DNA of 64,000 nucleotides from positions 62,001 to 126,000 of the forward strand of contig JACKBJ010000003.1 in assembly GCA_020634625.1 (NCBI GenBank), written 5' to 3'. The DNA comes from Caldilineae bacterium. GTDB taxonomy: Bacteria; Chloroflexota; Anaerolineae; Epilineales; Epilineaceae. Of the stretch, positions 8,657-19,700 are shown in pieces. Within the stretch, counting starts at the first letter, position 1; every line of letters starts with the position of its first letter. A program made the position numbers and the translations under genes. The notes under the pieces are model-generated. The model was not told the DNA's origin. It ran no database searches and worked only from the letters and a program-made list of their open reading frames with translations.

Positions 8657-10774
8657 ATGGAACGCGTCGGGGGCGAAGGGAGGGTCTGGGCGCTGGCCGC
8701 GCTGCTGTTGGCGGGGCTGGTCTTCGCCTGGGTGCTGCGCTCGCCGATCAACCAGGCCGGCAGCGATCCGCGGGGCAGCCTGCTGGTGAGCCAGGCCTTG
8801 CTCGAGACCGGCTCGATTCGGCTGGACGCCTACCGCGGGCCGGCCGACCTGCCCAGCCGCAACCTGATCGCGCACGATGGCCGGGTGGACTACTTCTTTC
8901 CCTGGGGCGTGCCCCTGGTCGGCCTGCCGGCCGTCTGGCTGGCCAACCGACTGGGCCTGGACATGATCCGGGCGGCCGACGAGGCTCGGCTGCACAAATG
9001 GCTGGCCGCGCTCAGCGTGGCGCTGGCGCTGCTGCTGACGCATCGGCTGGCCCGGGCCCTGCTGCTGCCCGATGCGAGCCAGGGCAGCGGCGGGGCCGGC
9101 GTCCGGCGCCGCGAGCTGGCCGCCCTGGCCGCCAGCGCCGGGATGGTGCTGGGCAGCGGGCTGACCAGCACCCTGGGAACGGCCTTTTGGAGCAACGACC
9201 TGGCGGCGCTGCTGAACCTGCTGGCGCTCTGGCTGCTGGTCGTCTGGTCCCGGCGGGATGCCGGCGCCCCGGGGCCCGCCCGCGCGGGCGCCCGGCGCGC
9301 CGAGGGCCTGGCGGCGCGCATCCGGTCCCGGCTCGGGCCGGGCAGGTCGAGCTCGCCCGGTCTGGCCTGGGGGCGCGCCCTGCTCCTGGGCCTGGTGCTC
9401 TTCGGGGCGGCGCTGGCGCGACCCTCGTCGGCGCCGCTGGCCGGCCTGGCGCTGGTCTACGCGGCCTGGGTCTGGGGCCTCGGCGCGGCGCTGCGGCTGG
9501 GCCTCGGCATGGTCCTGCCGGCGCTGGTCTTCTTCGCCGTCAGCTTCTGGGACTACGGGCAGCTCCTGCCGCCCTACTACCGACCCTCGCGCCTCTCCGG
9601 CACGGAGACCTTCGGCGAGGCCCTGCTCGGCAACCTGATCAGCCCCGGGCGGGGCTTGCTGGTCTTCAGCCCCTGGCTGCTCGGGCTGCCGATCGGGGCG
9701 ATCGCATGCGCTCGGCGGCTCCTGCGTGAGCCGCTGTTCTGGCTGGCCGCCACCTGGGCGCTGCTGCACCTGCTGGCCATCTCGGGCTACCCGCACTGGT
9801 GGGACGGGCACAGCTATGGCGGCCGGCCCTTCGTCGAGGCGCTGCCGGCCCTGCTGCTGCTGAGCCTGCTGGTGGGCCGCGAGCTGGTCGGGAGCGGCGG
9901 GGCGACCGATCCCGACGTTCCGTCCGCCGCGAGCGCCGCCGACCCCTCCGCCGCGACTGCCACCGACCCGTCCGCCGCGAGCGCAGCGCCGGCCGCCCGC
10001 CGGCCGGGCGCGGGCGGCCGGCCCGTTCGTCGCCTCGTCCGCGGACTGGCGCTGTCCGGCATCCTGGCCCTGGGGGCCTTCTCGGTCTGGGTGCATGCCT
10101 GGCAGGGGCTGTACAACCTGCACACCGTGATGTGGAACGGCGGCGATTGGGGGCCCGAGCTGGGCGACCTGAACGTCGACGCGCACCCGGAGTACCTCTG
10201 GGATTGGCGCTATCCGCAGATGCTGGCCAGCGCCGAGATGCTGGCGGCGCGCTACCGCGACCTCCAGCTGCGCGCCCTGCCGGCGCTGGCGCCGGGCGAG
10301 GTGATCACGGCCGAGAGCGACCCGCGCTTCTTCGCCGACGAGGGCTGGCAGCCGGTCGAGCGCGCGGGCGACGCGGTCTGGCGCTGGGCCGAGGGGCCGG
10401 CGCCGGCGCTGCGCTTTCGAGTGGCGTCGGAGCCAGGGGCGCGGTTCGGCGCGCCGGCCGGCAGCCGGGCGGTCGAGGCGGGCGCGGGCGACAGGGACGA
10501 CGCTCCGGGCGCGGGCGCAACCCCCGACCGGCTGCTGCTGACGGCCGGCAGCTTCGAGGGCCGCGCGGTCGAGGTCCGGCTCAACGGCAGCCGCTTGGGC
10601 GTCTTCGAGCCGGCACGCCACTTCGAGCCCCAGCTGGCCAGCTTCGAGCTGCCCGATGGGCTGTTGCGCGAGGCCAACCAGCTCGAGTTCGTTCCGACCG
10701 ATCCCCGGCCGGCCGGCGCGGGCGACGCGCGCCAGCTGGGCCTGGCCTTCCGCGAGCTGCGGCTGGAGCCCTGA
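8657..10774 (+). CDS. Polytopic membrane protein, GT39/mannosyltransferase-like
   Basis: 705 residues. The first part is a chain of hydrophobic helices (VWALAALLLAGLVFAWVL, LAALSVALALLLT, the LLNLLALWLLVVW region, LLLGLVLFGAALA and others, about 10 in total). Loops have the style of GT-C glycosyltransferase relatives, for example an early extracytoplasmic loop with DPRGSLLVSQALLETGSI and HWWDGHSYGGRPFVEALP before a late helix. A low-complexity insert with repeated DPSAA (about residues 415-455) interrupts the membrane domain. The C-terminal 200 residues are soluble and look like a galactose-binding-type sandwich. A role in adding sugar to exported polymers is inferred, not shown. It starts without a Shine-Dalgarno, just after a TATAAT. 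Confidence 0.65.
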   Translation: MERVGGEGRVWALAALLLAGLVFAWVLRSPINQAGSDPRGSLLVSQALLETGSIRLDAYRGPADLPSRNLIAHDGRVDYFFPWGVPLVGLPAVWLANRLGLDMIRAADEARLHKWLAALSVALALLLTHRLARALLLPDASQGSGGAGVRRRELAALAASAGMVLGSGLTSTLGTAFWSNDLAALLNLLALWLLVVWSRRDAGAPGPARAGARRAEGLAARIRSRLGPGRSSSPGLAWGRALLLGLVLFGAALARPSSAPLAGLALVYAAWVWGLGAALRLGLGMVLPALVFFAVSFWDYGQLLPPYYRPSRLSGTETFGEALLGNLISPGRGLLVFSPWLLGLPIGAIACARRLLREPLFWLAATWALLHLLAISGYPHWWDGHSYGGRPFVEALPALLLLSLLVGRELVGSGGATDPDVPSAASAADPSAATATDPSAASAAPAARRPGAGGRPVRRLVRGLALSGILALGAFSVWVHAWQGLYNLHTVMWNGGDWGPELGDLNVDAHPEYLWDWRYPQMLASAEMLAARYRDLQLRALPALAPGEVITAESDPRFFADEGWQPVERAGDAVWRWAEGPAPALRFRVASEPGARFGAPAGSRAVEAGAGDRDDAPGAGATPDRLLLTAGSFEGRAVEVRLNGSRLGVFEPARHFEPQLASFELPDGLLREANQLEFVPTDPRPAGAGDARQLGLAFRELRLEP

Positions 10775-10909
10775 GCGGTCGGTCGGGCCCGGCTTCGGTG
10801 GCCCGTGGGCGCGGGGCTCGCGATCCTGCGCCGCATGGGCATGGGCGCTCGATCCCGACGATGGAGCTGGAGTCCTTCGCCGGTCCGTCCCCGTTGCGAG
10901 GACGAAAGC

Positions 10910-10940
10910 GCGCCCCGCCGGAAGGGTTCCGGCGGGGCGC
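10910..10940. terminator. Bidirectional hairpin between convergent genes
   Basis: A perfect 14-bp inverted repeat (10910-10923 with 10927-10940) around a GGG loop, in the 242-bp gap between the convergent genes ending at 10774 and 11017. There is no T-run on either side. In such GC-rich genomes a strong stem alone often serves as the transcription end. Confidence 0.65.
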
Positions 10941-11016
10941 CAGGCACGCTCGGGCAGGGTATGTCGAGCGGTGGCCTCGGGGTTGGGGCCGGCGCGAGTG
11001 CGCCGCTGTCGATGGG

Positions 11017-12597
11017 TTAGGGTGCGGGAGCCGGCGAGGTCGGGCCGGGATCGGGGGTTGGATCGTCGGTCGGCTCCGCCGTCGGCGGGTCGGTGGGAGC
11101 GGCCGTCGGCGGGTCCGTCGGTGCGACGGTGGGCGCAACGGTCGGGGCGACCGTCGGCACGGCGGTCGGCGGCACAGCGGTCGGCGCCACCATCGACGTC
11201 GCGGTGGCCGGCGCCGGCCGGGGCGTTGCGCTGGCCTTCGGCGTGGCCGAGGCCTCCGCGGCGCGGACCTTGATCGTGACCGACTTCTTGACCTCGGTGT
11301 CGTTGGGCAGGATCACCCGGATCGAGTAGGTGGTGGTCTTCTTGGGGCAGACTTCCTTGCTGCCGTCGTCGCCGACGCCGGCGCCGCCGTCGAGGTACCA
11401 GGCCTTGATGTTGCGCAGCTTCCAGCGCAGCTCGGTGCACTCGCCCAGGGCGATCTCGTCGTCCTCGGCCCAGAACTGGATGGTCGCGGCGGCGCCGGTC
11501 GGCGTGGGCGTCGGCGTGAACGTCACGGCCAGGGTCGGCAGGCGGGTCGGGATCAGCGCCGGCAAGCGCGTCGGGAGCGGCTGCGGCGTGGCGGTGGGCT
11601 TGGTGCCCAGCTCCTCCGGCGGGTCCATCGAGACGCCCGAGGTGGGGCCGTTGCAGCTCAGGTCGCCGCTGGCCACCCAGCCGTCCAGCAGGTCCTCCGG
11701 CAGCTCGCCGCTGGCGGTGTCCTTGAGGGCCTGGAAGAAGCGCTCGTCGGTGACCCGGACGAAGGTGCCCGGCTCGTCGCGCTGGATGACGGCCACGACC
11801 GTGCCCTGCGGCAGCGGGTCGCCGACCGGGTCGGCGTCCTCGGCCGGCTCGGCGTAGACCACCGCCTCCGCGGCCGACACGCTGCAGCGGTAGGCCGTCG
11901 AGGCCATGTCGCCGACGGTGTTGCCGGCCTCGACGTCGTCGTACCAGTCGCCCAGCAGCTCGGCGTCCACCTCGGCCGGCGTGGGCAGGTCGCCCTCGGC
12001 CGTGACGGCGGCCACCTGGCCCTTGGTCAGGGTCAGCGTGTCCGTGCCGCGCGTGACCGTCGCCTGGCCTTCGGTCACCGCGATCCAGCTGGCCGGCTCG
12101 GTGCCGGGCACGATGCTGACGATGACCTCGGCCTCGCCCTCGGTCAGCTGGACGTCGGCCCAGCTGGCGGCCTTGACGGTGACCGTCGCGGCCTCGCCGG
12201 CGCCGAGCAGGGCATAGCGCGCCGTACCGGTCGCCTGGTCGAGGATGGCGTAGCGGATCGCGGGCTCCGAGAGGCTGAGCAGCGTGTCGGTGCCGCTGAG
12301 CAGGTGCTGGCTCAGAAAGCCGTCCCAGGTGACGGCGGCGCGGCCGCCCTCGCGGGTGATGATGTTGGCGCCGGGAACGATCTCGACGATCTCGCCGGGA
12401 TCGAGCTCGCGGCCTTCGGCCAGCTCGCGCTCGCGGTACTCGACCGTGGCCTGTTCGGCTTCGAGCATGGGGGCGATGGCCGAGACCGGCGGGGCCTCGG
12501 TTGCTTCGGGCATCGGGGTGGCTTCGTCCTTGCCGCGGCAGGCGCCGGCCGCGAAGGCCAGCGTCAGGGACAAGGTCAGCGGCATCCAGCGTCGCAT
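11017..12597 (-). CDS. Lipoprotein with FecR-like, SH3-like and Ig-like domains
   Basis: 526 residues from ATG 12597, preceded by AGGAGAGG. The signal peptide ends FAAGAC, an acceptable lipobox. Around residues 70-225 repeated short beta segments (ATVTVKAASWADVQL, TEGQATVTRGTDTLTL) resemble a FecR-type domain. A bacterial SH3-like segment with GTVVAVIQRD follows. After a Pro/Thr linker there is a compact Ig-like domain beginning IQFWAEDDEIALGECTELRW and containing KEVCPKKTTTYSIRV, a module I associate with Chloroflexota envelope proteins. The last 70 residues are PT-rich with near-repeats (APTVAPTVAPT, DPPTAAPTDPPTAEPT). No catalytic site is seen, so a surface scaffold or sensor is most likely. 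Confidence 0.75.
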   Translation of the reverse strand: MRRWMPLTLSLTLAFAAGACRGKDEATPMPEATEAPPVSAIAPMLEAEQATVEYRERELAEGRELDPGEIVEIVPGANIITREGGRAAVTWDGFLSQHLLSGTDTLLSLSEPAIRYAILDQATGTARYALLGAGEAATVTVKAASWADVQLTEGEAEVIVSIVPGTEPASWIAVTEGQATVTRGTDTLTLTKGQVAAVTAEGDLPTPAEVDAELLGDWYDDVEAGNTVGDMASTAYRCSVSAAEAVVYAEPAEDADPVGDPLPQGTVVAVIQRDEPGTFVRVTDERFFQALKDTASGELPEDLLDGWVASGDLSCNGPTSGVSMDPPEELGTKPTATPQPLPTRLPALIPTRLPTLAVTFTPTPTPTGAAATIQFWAEDDEIALGECTELRWKLRNIKAWYLDGGAGVGDDGSKEVCPKKTTTYSIRVILPNDTEVKKSVTIKVRAAEASATPKASATPRPAPATATSMVAPTAVPPTAVPTVAPTVAPTVAPTDPPTAAPTDPPTAEPTDDPTPDPGPTSPAPAP

Positions 12598-12683
12598 GGG
12601 TATTCCTCTCCTAAGCCTGTCGACAGGGGCGGACAGGCACGCCAGAATCACCGGCCGCCGACGATAGATGGCGACCTGCGGCG

Positions 12684-12689
12684 ATTATA
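12684..12689 (-). promoter_or_regulatory. -10 box upstream of the FecR/SH3-like lipoprotein
   Basis: TATAAT on the minus strand in the 191-bp gap between leuS and the lipoprotein gene. It implies an independent transcript with a leader of about 80 nt, in which GCCTGTC...GACAGGC can form a small stem. No convincing -35 is visible. Confidence 0.55.
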
Positions 12690-12788
12690 CACGTTCCGTG
12701 CCGGCCTCCGCCAGGGGCGAGCCGCGCTGGCCTTGCCACGACCGGCGATGCGGCCGCGACGGGAAGGCCGCTCGGCGCCCGGTCCGGC

Positions 12789-15614
<2,826 letters not shown>

Positions 15615-15664
15615 GGCGTTTCTCTTCGGTCGGCATCGAGACGGCGTCGCGCTGGTAATCCTGC

Positions 15665-15692
15665 ATTCTAGGGGAGCGGGCCGAGCGGTCAA
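15665..15692 (-). promoter_or_regulatory. leuS promoter
   Basis: TTGACC (15687-15692) and TAGAAT (15665-15670) on the minus strand, separated by 16 nt. The predicted start lies about 45 nt before the leuS ATG, too short for a T-box riboswitch. Confidence 0.7.
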
Positions 15693-15767
15693 AGGATTTC
15701 GAGCGGGATCAAAGGGATCGACGCCGTGCCGAGTCCGGGCAAGGTCCTGGGAGACGCGAGGCGGGGC

Positions 15768-15797
15768 GTGACCCCGCTGGAGACCCAACGGTATACT
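15768..15797 (+). promoter_or_regulatory. Promoter of the beta-helix exoprotein gene
   Basis: GTGACC (15768-15773), an 18-nt spacer, and TATACT (15792-15797), about 46 nt upstream of ATG 15844. It is divergent from the leuS promoter. Confidence 0.55.
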
Positions 15798-15843
15798 TGC
15801 GGCCCACGGCTTCGACTCCTCCAAGCGCTGGGAGATCGCCACC

Positions 15844-17301
15844 ATGTCCCGTCTGCGTCGGTCCATCCCGATTGGCCTCGGCGTCCTGGGACTGGCCAGC
15901 CTGACCGGCGTCTTCGGAGCGCCGGCCCGCGGGCAGTCCGGCATCGTCCTGGTCACGAGCGGCGCCGAGCTCATCGCTGCCATCACGGCCGCCGAGCCGG
16001 GGCAGACCATCCAGCTCGAGCCAGCCGCGCCCGACGCCCCCGAAGCCTACGACCTGCCCCACCGGGTCACCATCGCGCGTCCCGGCAGCGCCGAGGCGCC
16101 GATCACGCTGCGCGCGGACCCGCTCGACGCGCCGACGCTGCGCTTCCTGCCCGAGGCTGGCATCGTCGAAGGCTTCCTGGTCCGGGCGCCCTACTGGTCC
16201 TTCGAGAACCTCGACCTGGTCGGCGCCTGCTCGGAGGTCGATCACGACCGCTGCGAGCATGCCTTCCACATCGTCGGCGCCGCCGACCACACGACGGTGC
16301 GCGGCAGCCGCATGCAGGGTTTCAACGCCCAGATCAAGGGCAATGGCGAGGACGGGTCATCGGGCCGCGAGTGGCCGGACGACGTCCTGATCGAGGGCAA
16401 CGAGCTCTTCAACGACAGCCCGCGCAACACCGGCAACCCCGTCACGCCGATCGACGTGGTCGGTGGCCGGCGCTGGATCGTGCGCGCCAACTACATCCAC
16501 GACTTCGCCAAGGCCGGCGGCAACCAGATCAGCTACGCCGCCTTCCTCAAAGGCAACTCGCGCGATGGTCGCTTCGAGCGCAACCGGGTGGTCTGCGAAG
16601 CGCTGCACCGAGGGCAGATCCGCCTCGGACTCAGCTTCGGCGGCGGCGGCTCGAGCCCGGACCCGATCTGCGAGGAAGGCACCTGCACGCCCGAGCACCA
16701 GGGCGGCCTCATGCGCAACAACATCATCGCCCACTGCCCGGCCGACGTGGGCATCTACCTCAACGAGGCCAGCGACACCCGGGTCTACCACAACCTGCTC
16801 TACGACACCGGCGGCGGCATCGACGTCCGCTTCGCGGCCAGCAGCGTCGACCTGAGGGGCAACCTCCTGTCCGGCCGGATCCGCGAGCGCGACGGGGGCC
16901 GGGCCACGAAGGCCGACAACCTGGAGAACCTCGGCGCGGCCGACTTCGCGGCCTGGTTCACCGACCCCCAGCAGCTCGACTTCGGCCTGCGCGACGGCGC
17001 CGCCATCGTCGATCGGGGGCAAGCGCTGGCCGACCTGCCCGACGACTTCTGCGCCAACGCGCGCGACGATGGGGCGCCCGATCTGGGCCCGGTGGAGTTC
17101 GACGGCGATCGGGACTGCGACACCACCCGGACGCACCCGATCGGCCTGGCGCCCGAGCCGACCGGGACGCCGGTCGCGCCGACCCCAACCCCGGGCGACC
17201 CGACCGCGACGCCGCCGGGGCCGACCGCGACGCCGGCCGAGCCCGTCCGGCCCCCGATCTACCTGCCGCTGCTCGTCGCCCGCGCCCGGTCGGAGCGCTG
17301 A
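15844..17301 (+). CDS. Secreted right-handed beta-helix protein with YLP tail
   Basis: 485 residues. A signal peptide (IGLGVLGLASLTGVFGAPARG) is followed by a domain with the rhythm of a pectate-lyase-like right-handed beta-helix: repeated short strands such as DVLIEGNELFN, WIVRANYIHDF, GRFERNRVVCE, LMRNNIIAHC and TRVYHNLLYDT. Such folds are common in polysaccharide lyases, epimerases and surface adhesins; I see no definite lyase motif, so the activity is open. A Pro/Thr linker (about residues 440-470) leads to the C-terminal PIYLPLLVARARSER, the tail motif shared by several exported proteins here. GGGAG lies 9 nt before the ATG. Confidence 0.8.
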   Translation: MSRLRRSIPIGLGVLGLASLTGVFGAPARGQSGIVLVTSGAELIAAITAAEPGQTIQLEPAAPDAPEAYDLPHRVTIARPGSAEAPITLRADPLDAPTLRFLPEAGIVEGFLVRAPYWSFENLDLVGACSEVDHDRCEHAFHIVGAADHTTVRGSRMQGFNAQIKGNGEDGSSGREWPDDVLIEGNELFNDSPRNTGNPVTPIDVVGGRRWIVRANYIHDFAKAGGNQISYAAFLKGNSRDGRFERNRVVCEALHRGQIRLGLSFGGGGSSPDPICEEGTCTPEHQGGLMRNNIIAHCPADVGIYLNEASDTRVYHNLLYDTGGGIDVRFAASSVDLRGNLLSGRIRERDGGRATKADNLENLGAADFAAWFTDPQQLDFGLRDGAAIVDRGQALADLPDDFCANARDDGAPDLGPVEFDGDRDCDTTRTHPIGLAPEPTGTPVAPTPTPGDPTATPPGPTATPAEPVRPPIYLPLLVARARSER

Positions 17302-17344
17302 CCGGGCGCGTCCGCGGCGCGGATGCCTCGTCGCAGGACCCGGC

Positions 17345-17491
17345 TCAGCCGGTCTCGTCCTCGTCCAGGGCGACCTTGCGCCAGGACCAGAGCATGGCGG
17401 CCAGGGTCAGGAAGAGGCTGACGATCGCGACCACGGCGACATAGCCGCCGACGGAGCGTAGGGTTTCGAGCAGCGCGTTCAGGTCGGGCAT
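17345..17491 (-). CDS. Small single-span membrane protein, 48 residues
   Basis: A short ORF reading MPDLNALLETLRSVGGYV, then a hydrophobic helix (VAVVAIVSLFLTLAAMLW, about residues 18-35), a basic stop-transfer patch WRK, and an acidic end (ALDEDETG). The ATG at 17491 has a strong GGAGGT 5-6 nt upstream. This initiation signal, one clean transmembrane helix, and the positive-inside patch followed by an acidic tail argue for a real small protein. I recognise no family. It lies between the convergent end of the beta-helix gene and the divergent transaldolase-family gene. Confidence 0.65.
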   Translation of the reverse strand: MPDLNALLETLRSVGGYVAVVAIVSLFLTLAAMLWSWRKVALDEDETG

Positions 17492-17653
17492 GTCTGACCT
17501 CCGGTTGGGGACGCGGCCGCCAGGGCTTGCGGGCGCCGGCCCTCACCCTACAACGGCAGAGCGCGCTTCCCCGTTAGGGCTCGTCCGCCGCCGTCCCGTC
17601 CGCCCCGCTGACTCGGGCTCGCGGGATCCTCGCCCCAACCCCACCCGAGGCGA

Positions 17654-17682
17654 TTGCCAGAAGCCCGTCCGCCCACTACACT
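17654..17682 (+). promoter_or_regulatory. Promoter of the fructose-6-phosphate aldolase/transaldolase gene
   Basis: TTGCCA (17654-17659), 17 nt, TACACT (17677-17682). The predicted leader is only about 17 nt and contains the AGGAG ribosome site. Confidence 0.65.
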
Positions 17683-17705
17683 CACCGCCCCTCAGGAGCC
17701 AAGCC

Positions 17706-18368
17706 ATGGAGCTCTTTCTCGACACCGCCGAGGTCGACGAGGTTCGCGAGATCGCGGCCTGGGGCGTCCTCGACGGCGTGACGACCAACCCCAGCCTGAT
17801 CCGCCGCTCCGGCCGCGACTTCCGCAGCGTCGTGCGCGAGATCGCCGCGCTCTGCCCCGGCCCCATCTCGGCCGAGGTCACCGCGCTGGACGCGGAGGGC
17901 ATGCTGGCCCAGGCCCGCGCCCTCAAGGCCGAGCTGCCCGCCAACGTCATCATCAAGGTGCCCTGCACCCCGGCCGGCCTGCAGGCCACCCGCGCCCTCG
18001 CCGCCGAGGGCATCGGTGTCAACGTCACCCTGGTCTTCAACGCCGCGCAGGCGCTGCTCGCCGCCAAGGCCGGCGCGGCCTACGTCTCGCCCTTCGTCGG
18101 CCGTCTCGACGACGCCGGCCAGGACGGCATGGCCCTGATCGACGAGATCATGACCACCTGGTCGCACTACCCCGAGCTCCGGACCAAGGTCCTGGCCGCC
18201 TCGCTGCGGCATCCGGCACATGTCCTGGCCTGCATGCAGCTCGGCGTCCACACCGCTACCCTGCCGGCTGCCGTCTTTCGCCAGCTCCTGCGCCACCCGC
18301 TCACCGACCGTGGCCTCGAAGCCTTCCTGGCCGACTGGGCCGCCGTCGAAGCCGCCGGCCATGCCTGA
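17706..18368 (+). CDS. fsa: Fructose-6-phosphate aldolase / TalC-type transaldolase
   Basis: 220 residues, the length of the short FSA/TalC transaldolase family. It begins MELFLDTAEVDEVREIAAWG and contains DGVTTNPSLI, the Schiff-base lysine Lys84 in NVIIKVPCT, and NVTLVFNAAQALLAAKAGA followed by SPFVGRLDD, all typical. The enzyme either transfers dihydroxyacetone units in the pentose phosphate pathway or cleaves fructose-6-phosphate; sequence alone does not separate these. ATG 17706 has AGGAG 8 nt upstream. A longer in-frame reading from 17490 crosses the promoter and is rejected. Confidence 0.92.
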   Translation: MELFLDTAEVDEVREIAAWGVLDGVTTNPSLIRRSGRDFRSVVREIAALCPGPISAEVTALDAEGMLAQARALKAELPANVIIKVPCTPAGLQATRALAAEGIGVNVTLVFNAAQALLAAKAGAAYVSPFVGRLDDAGQDGMALIDEIMTTWSHYPELRTKVLAASLRHPAHVLACMQLGVHTATLPAAVFRQLLRHPLTDRGLEAFLADWAAVEAAGHA

Positions 18369-18463
18369 GGCGGTTCCCGATAGCTTTGCTTAGATTACCT
18401 GGGGATTTCGCACAATACTCTGACCAAAGCGCGGCTATTCTGCTCACGATCCGCCCTGGATGA

Positions 18464-18472
18464 TGCTAAACT
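18464..18472 (+). promoter_or_regulatory. Extended -10 before the DUF454 gene
   Basis: TGC-TAAACT, with TAAACT at 18467-18472, in an unusually AT-rich 134-bp gap. The start at 18503 is about 30 nt downstream. No clear -35. Confidence 0.45.
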
Positions 18473-18502
18473 CCTGCCACGATCCGACCCCAGCCGGGGC
18501 GG

Positions 18503-19033
18503 ATGCAGCCCCAGGCAGGTGGAATGGCCCTGAACGCGAGACTCCAGCGCCGCGACCCGCGCAGCCCCGAAGCGGCTGGCGTCCCCGAGCCCGGCCTCGA
18601 CCTGGTCGACCAGATGATCGGCCGCTACGCGGTGACCAGCAGCCCCGTCAAGCGGCGCGTCTGCGTCGCGCTCGGCTGCCTCTTCGTGGCCTTCGCGATC
18701 ATCGGCGTCTGGATCCCCGGCTGGCCGACCGTCTCCTGGGCCGTCCCCGCCGCCTTCCTCTTCTCGCTCTCCTCCGAGCGCCTCTTCCGCTGGAGCCTGT
18801 CCAACCCGCTCTTCGGCCCGGCGCTGCTCGACTACTACGCCAACGACAAGACCATCCCCCGCCATGCGAAGGCTGGCCTGCTGGCGCTCATCGCCCTCAT
18901 GACCGGCCTCTCCGCCGCCTTCGTCTTCCGCATCTCCTACCCGGCCGACCCCGGCTATGGCCCCGCCACCATCCTCCTGGCCGGTCTGGCCGGCATGGCC
19001 TACATCGCGTTCCGGGTTCCCGCCCGCCCCTAG
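18503..19033 (+). CDS. DUF454 (YbaN-like) inner-membrane protein
   Basis: 176 residues. The family core is clear: a first helix ALGCLFVAFAIIGVWIPGWPT, then FLFSLSSERLFRWSLSNPLFGP, an IPRHAKA turn, and two closing helices (GLLALIALMTGLSAAFVF and ATILLAGLAGMAYIAF). YbaN/DUF454 proteins are small inner-membrane proteins of unknown function. About 50 residues of charged N-terminus precede the first helix, more than usual. ATG 18524 is an alternative start; neither start has a strong ribosome site. Confidence 0.82.
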   Translation: MQPQAGGMALNARLQRRDPRSPEAAGVPEPGLDLVDQMIGRYAVTSSPVKRRVCVALGCLFVAFAIIGVWIPGWPTVSWAVPAAFLFSLSSERLFRWSLSNPLFGPALLDYYANDKTIPRHAKAGLLALIALMTGLSAAFVFRISYPADPGYGPATILLAGLAGMAYIAFRVPARP

Positions 19034-19507
19034 TCAGTGCAGCGGCGGTCCGATGATCTCGATGCCGTAGCGAGACGCGGCCTCCGTCAGGGCCGCGACG
19101 GCCTCGGGGGAGGGCGCGCCGCCAGGCTCCGGCAGCGCAAGCCGCTCGGCGGGCCGGGCGATCGCCCGGACGAAGCGCTCGAAGTCACCCGGCGTCGTGA
19201 TGGTCAGCCAGCGACCGCCCGCCGCCGACTCGACGCGGTACTGGTGCGGCACGCCCTTGGGCGCCAGGAGGACGTCCCCGACGCCCAGCCGGTGCTCCGC
19301 GTCACCGATGTGGAAGCGGAAGGTCCCTTCCAGGACGTGGAAGATCTCGTCCTCGGTGTGGTGGATGTGGAGCGGCGGCGAGTCGCCGTGCGCGGCGCGG
19401 TGCTCGAGCACCGAGATCCGGTCCTGGCCATCGGTCTCGGAGACCCGGATCGTGACGAGGGTGTCGAGGAACCAGAGGGAGTTGGTCGGGGCCTGTTCGT
19501 GGGTCAT
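19034..19507 (-). CDS. Cupin-domain protein
   Basis: 157 residues. One conserved cupin barrel: motif 1 is HIHHTEDEIFHVLEGTFRF, with HxH and Glu as metal ligands, and motif 2 is LAPKGVPHQYRVES with the fourth His. Single-domain cupins of this type include quercetin-dioxygenase-like enzymes and sugar or small-molecule binding proteins; the substrate is unknown. ATG 19507 is preferred over in-frame extensions, which run into the hairpin at 19591-19619. GAGAGG lies about 12 nt upstream. Confidence 0.85.
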   Translation of the reverse strand: MTHEQAPTNSLWFLDTLVTIRVSETDGQDRISVLEHRAAHGDSPPLHIHHTEDEIFHVLEGTFRFHIGDAEHRLGVGDVLLAPKGVPHQYRVESAAGGRWLTITTPGDFERFVRAIARPAERLALPEPGGAPSPEAVAALTEAASRYGIEIIGPPLH

Positions 19508-19590
19508 GGGTTGAAGGATCCTCTCGTGGGTGACCCGGCCTGGTCGATGCGCTGAGGGAGGTCGAGATCGGTCAGGGGGATGCCGACACC

Positions 19591-19619
19591 GCCCGATCGT
19601 CCTCCAGGCACGATCGGGC
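19591..19619. promoter_or_regulatory. Inverted repeat upstream of the cupin gene
   Basis: A perfect 10-bp inverted repeat, GCCCGATCGT (19591-19600) with ACGATCGGGC (19610-19619), around a 9-nt centre. It lies 84-112 nt upstream of the cupin ATG and could be an operator or a second terminator for the VWA gene upstream. Confidence 0.4.
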
Positions 19620-19668
19620 GTGGGCGAGGATACCGAGGGGCCGGTCGACGCGTCAAGCCCATGCATGT

Positions 19669-19694
19669 GGCAGGCCGGGTCTTCCCGGCCTGCC
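19669..19694 (-). terminator. Terminator hairpin of the VWA gene
   Basis: A perfect 11-bp stem, GGCAGGCCGGG with CCCGGCCTGCC, around a TCTT loop, 6 nt beyond the stop codon of the minus-strand gene ending at 19701. No U-tract. Confidence 0.65.
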
Positions 19695-19700
19695 CGCGGG

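Noticed and set aside
8528..11440. N-terminal 970-residue extension of the M6 protease frame
   Set aside because: The frame happens to stay open across the divergent membrane-protein gene and the lipoprotein tail. It lacks family motifs, while ATG 8527 has a Shine-Dalgarno and a signal peptide.
15615..15843. T-box leader upstream of leuS
   Set aside because: The predicted leuS leader is only about 45 nt, and I see no T-box core (AGGGTGGNACCGCG-like) on the minus strand.
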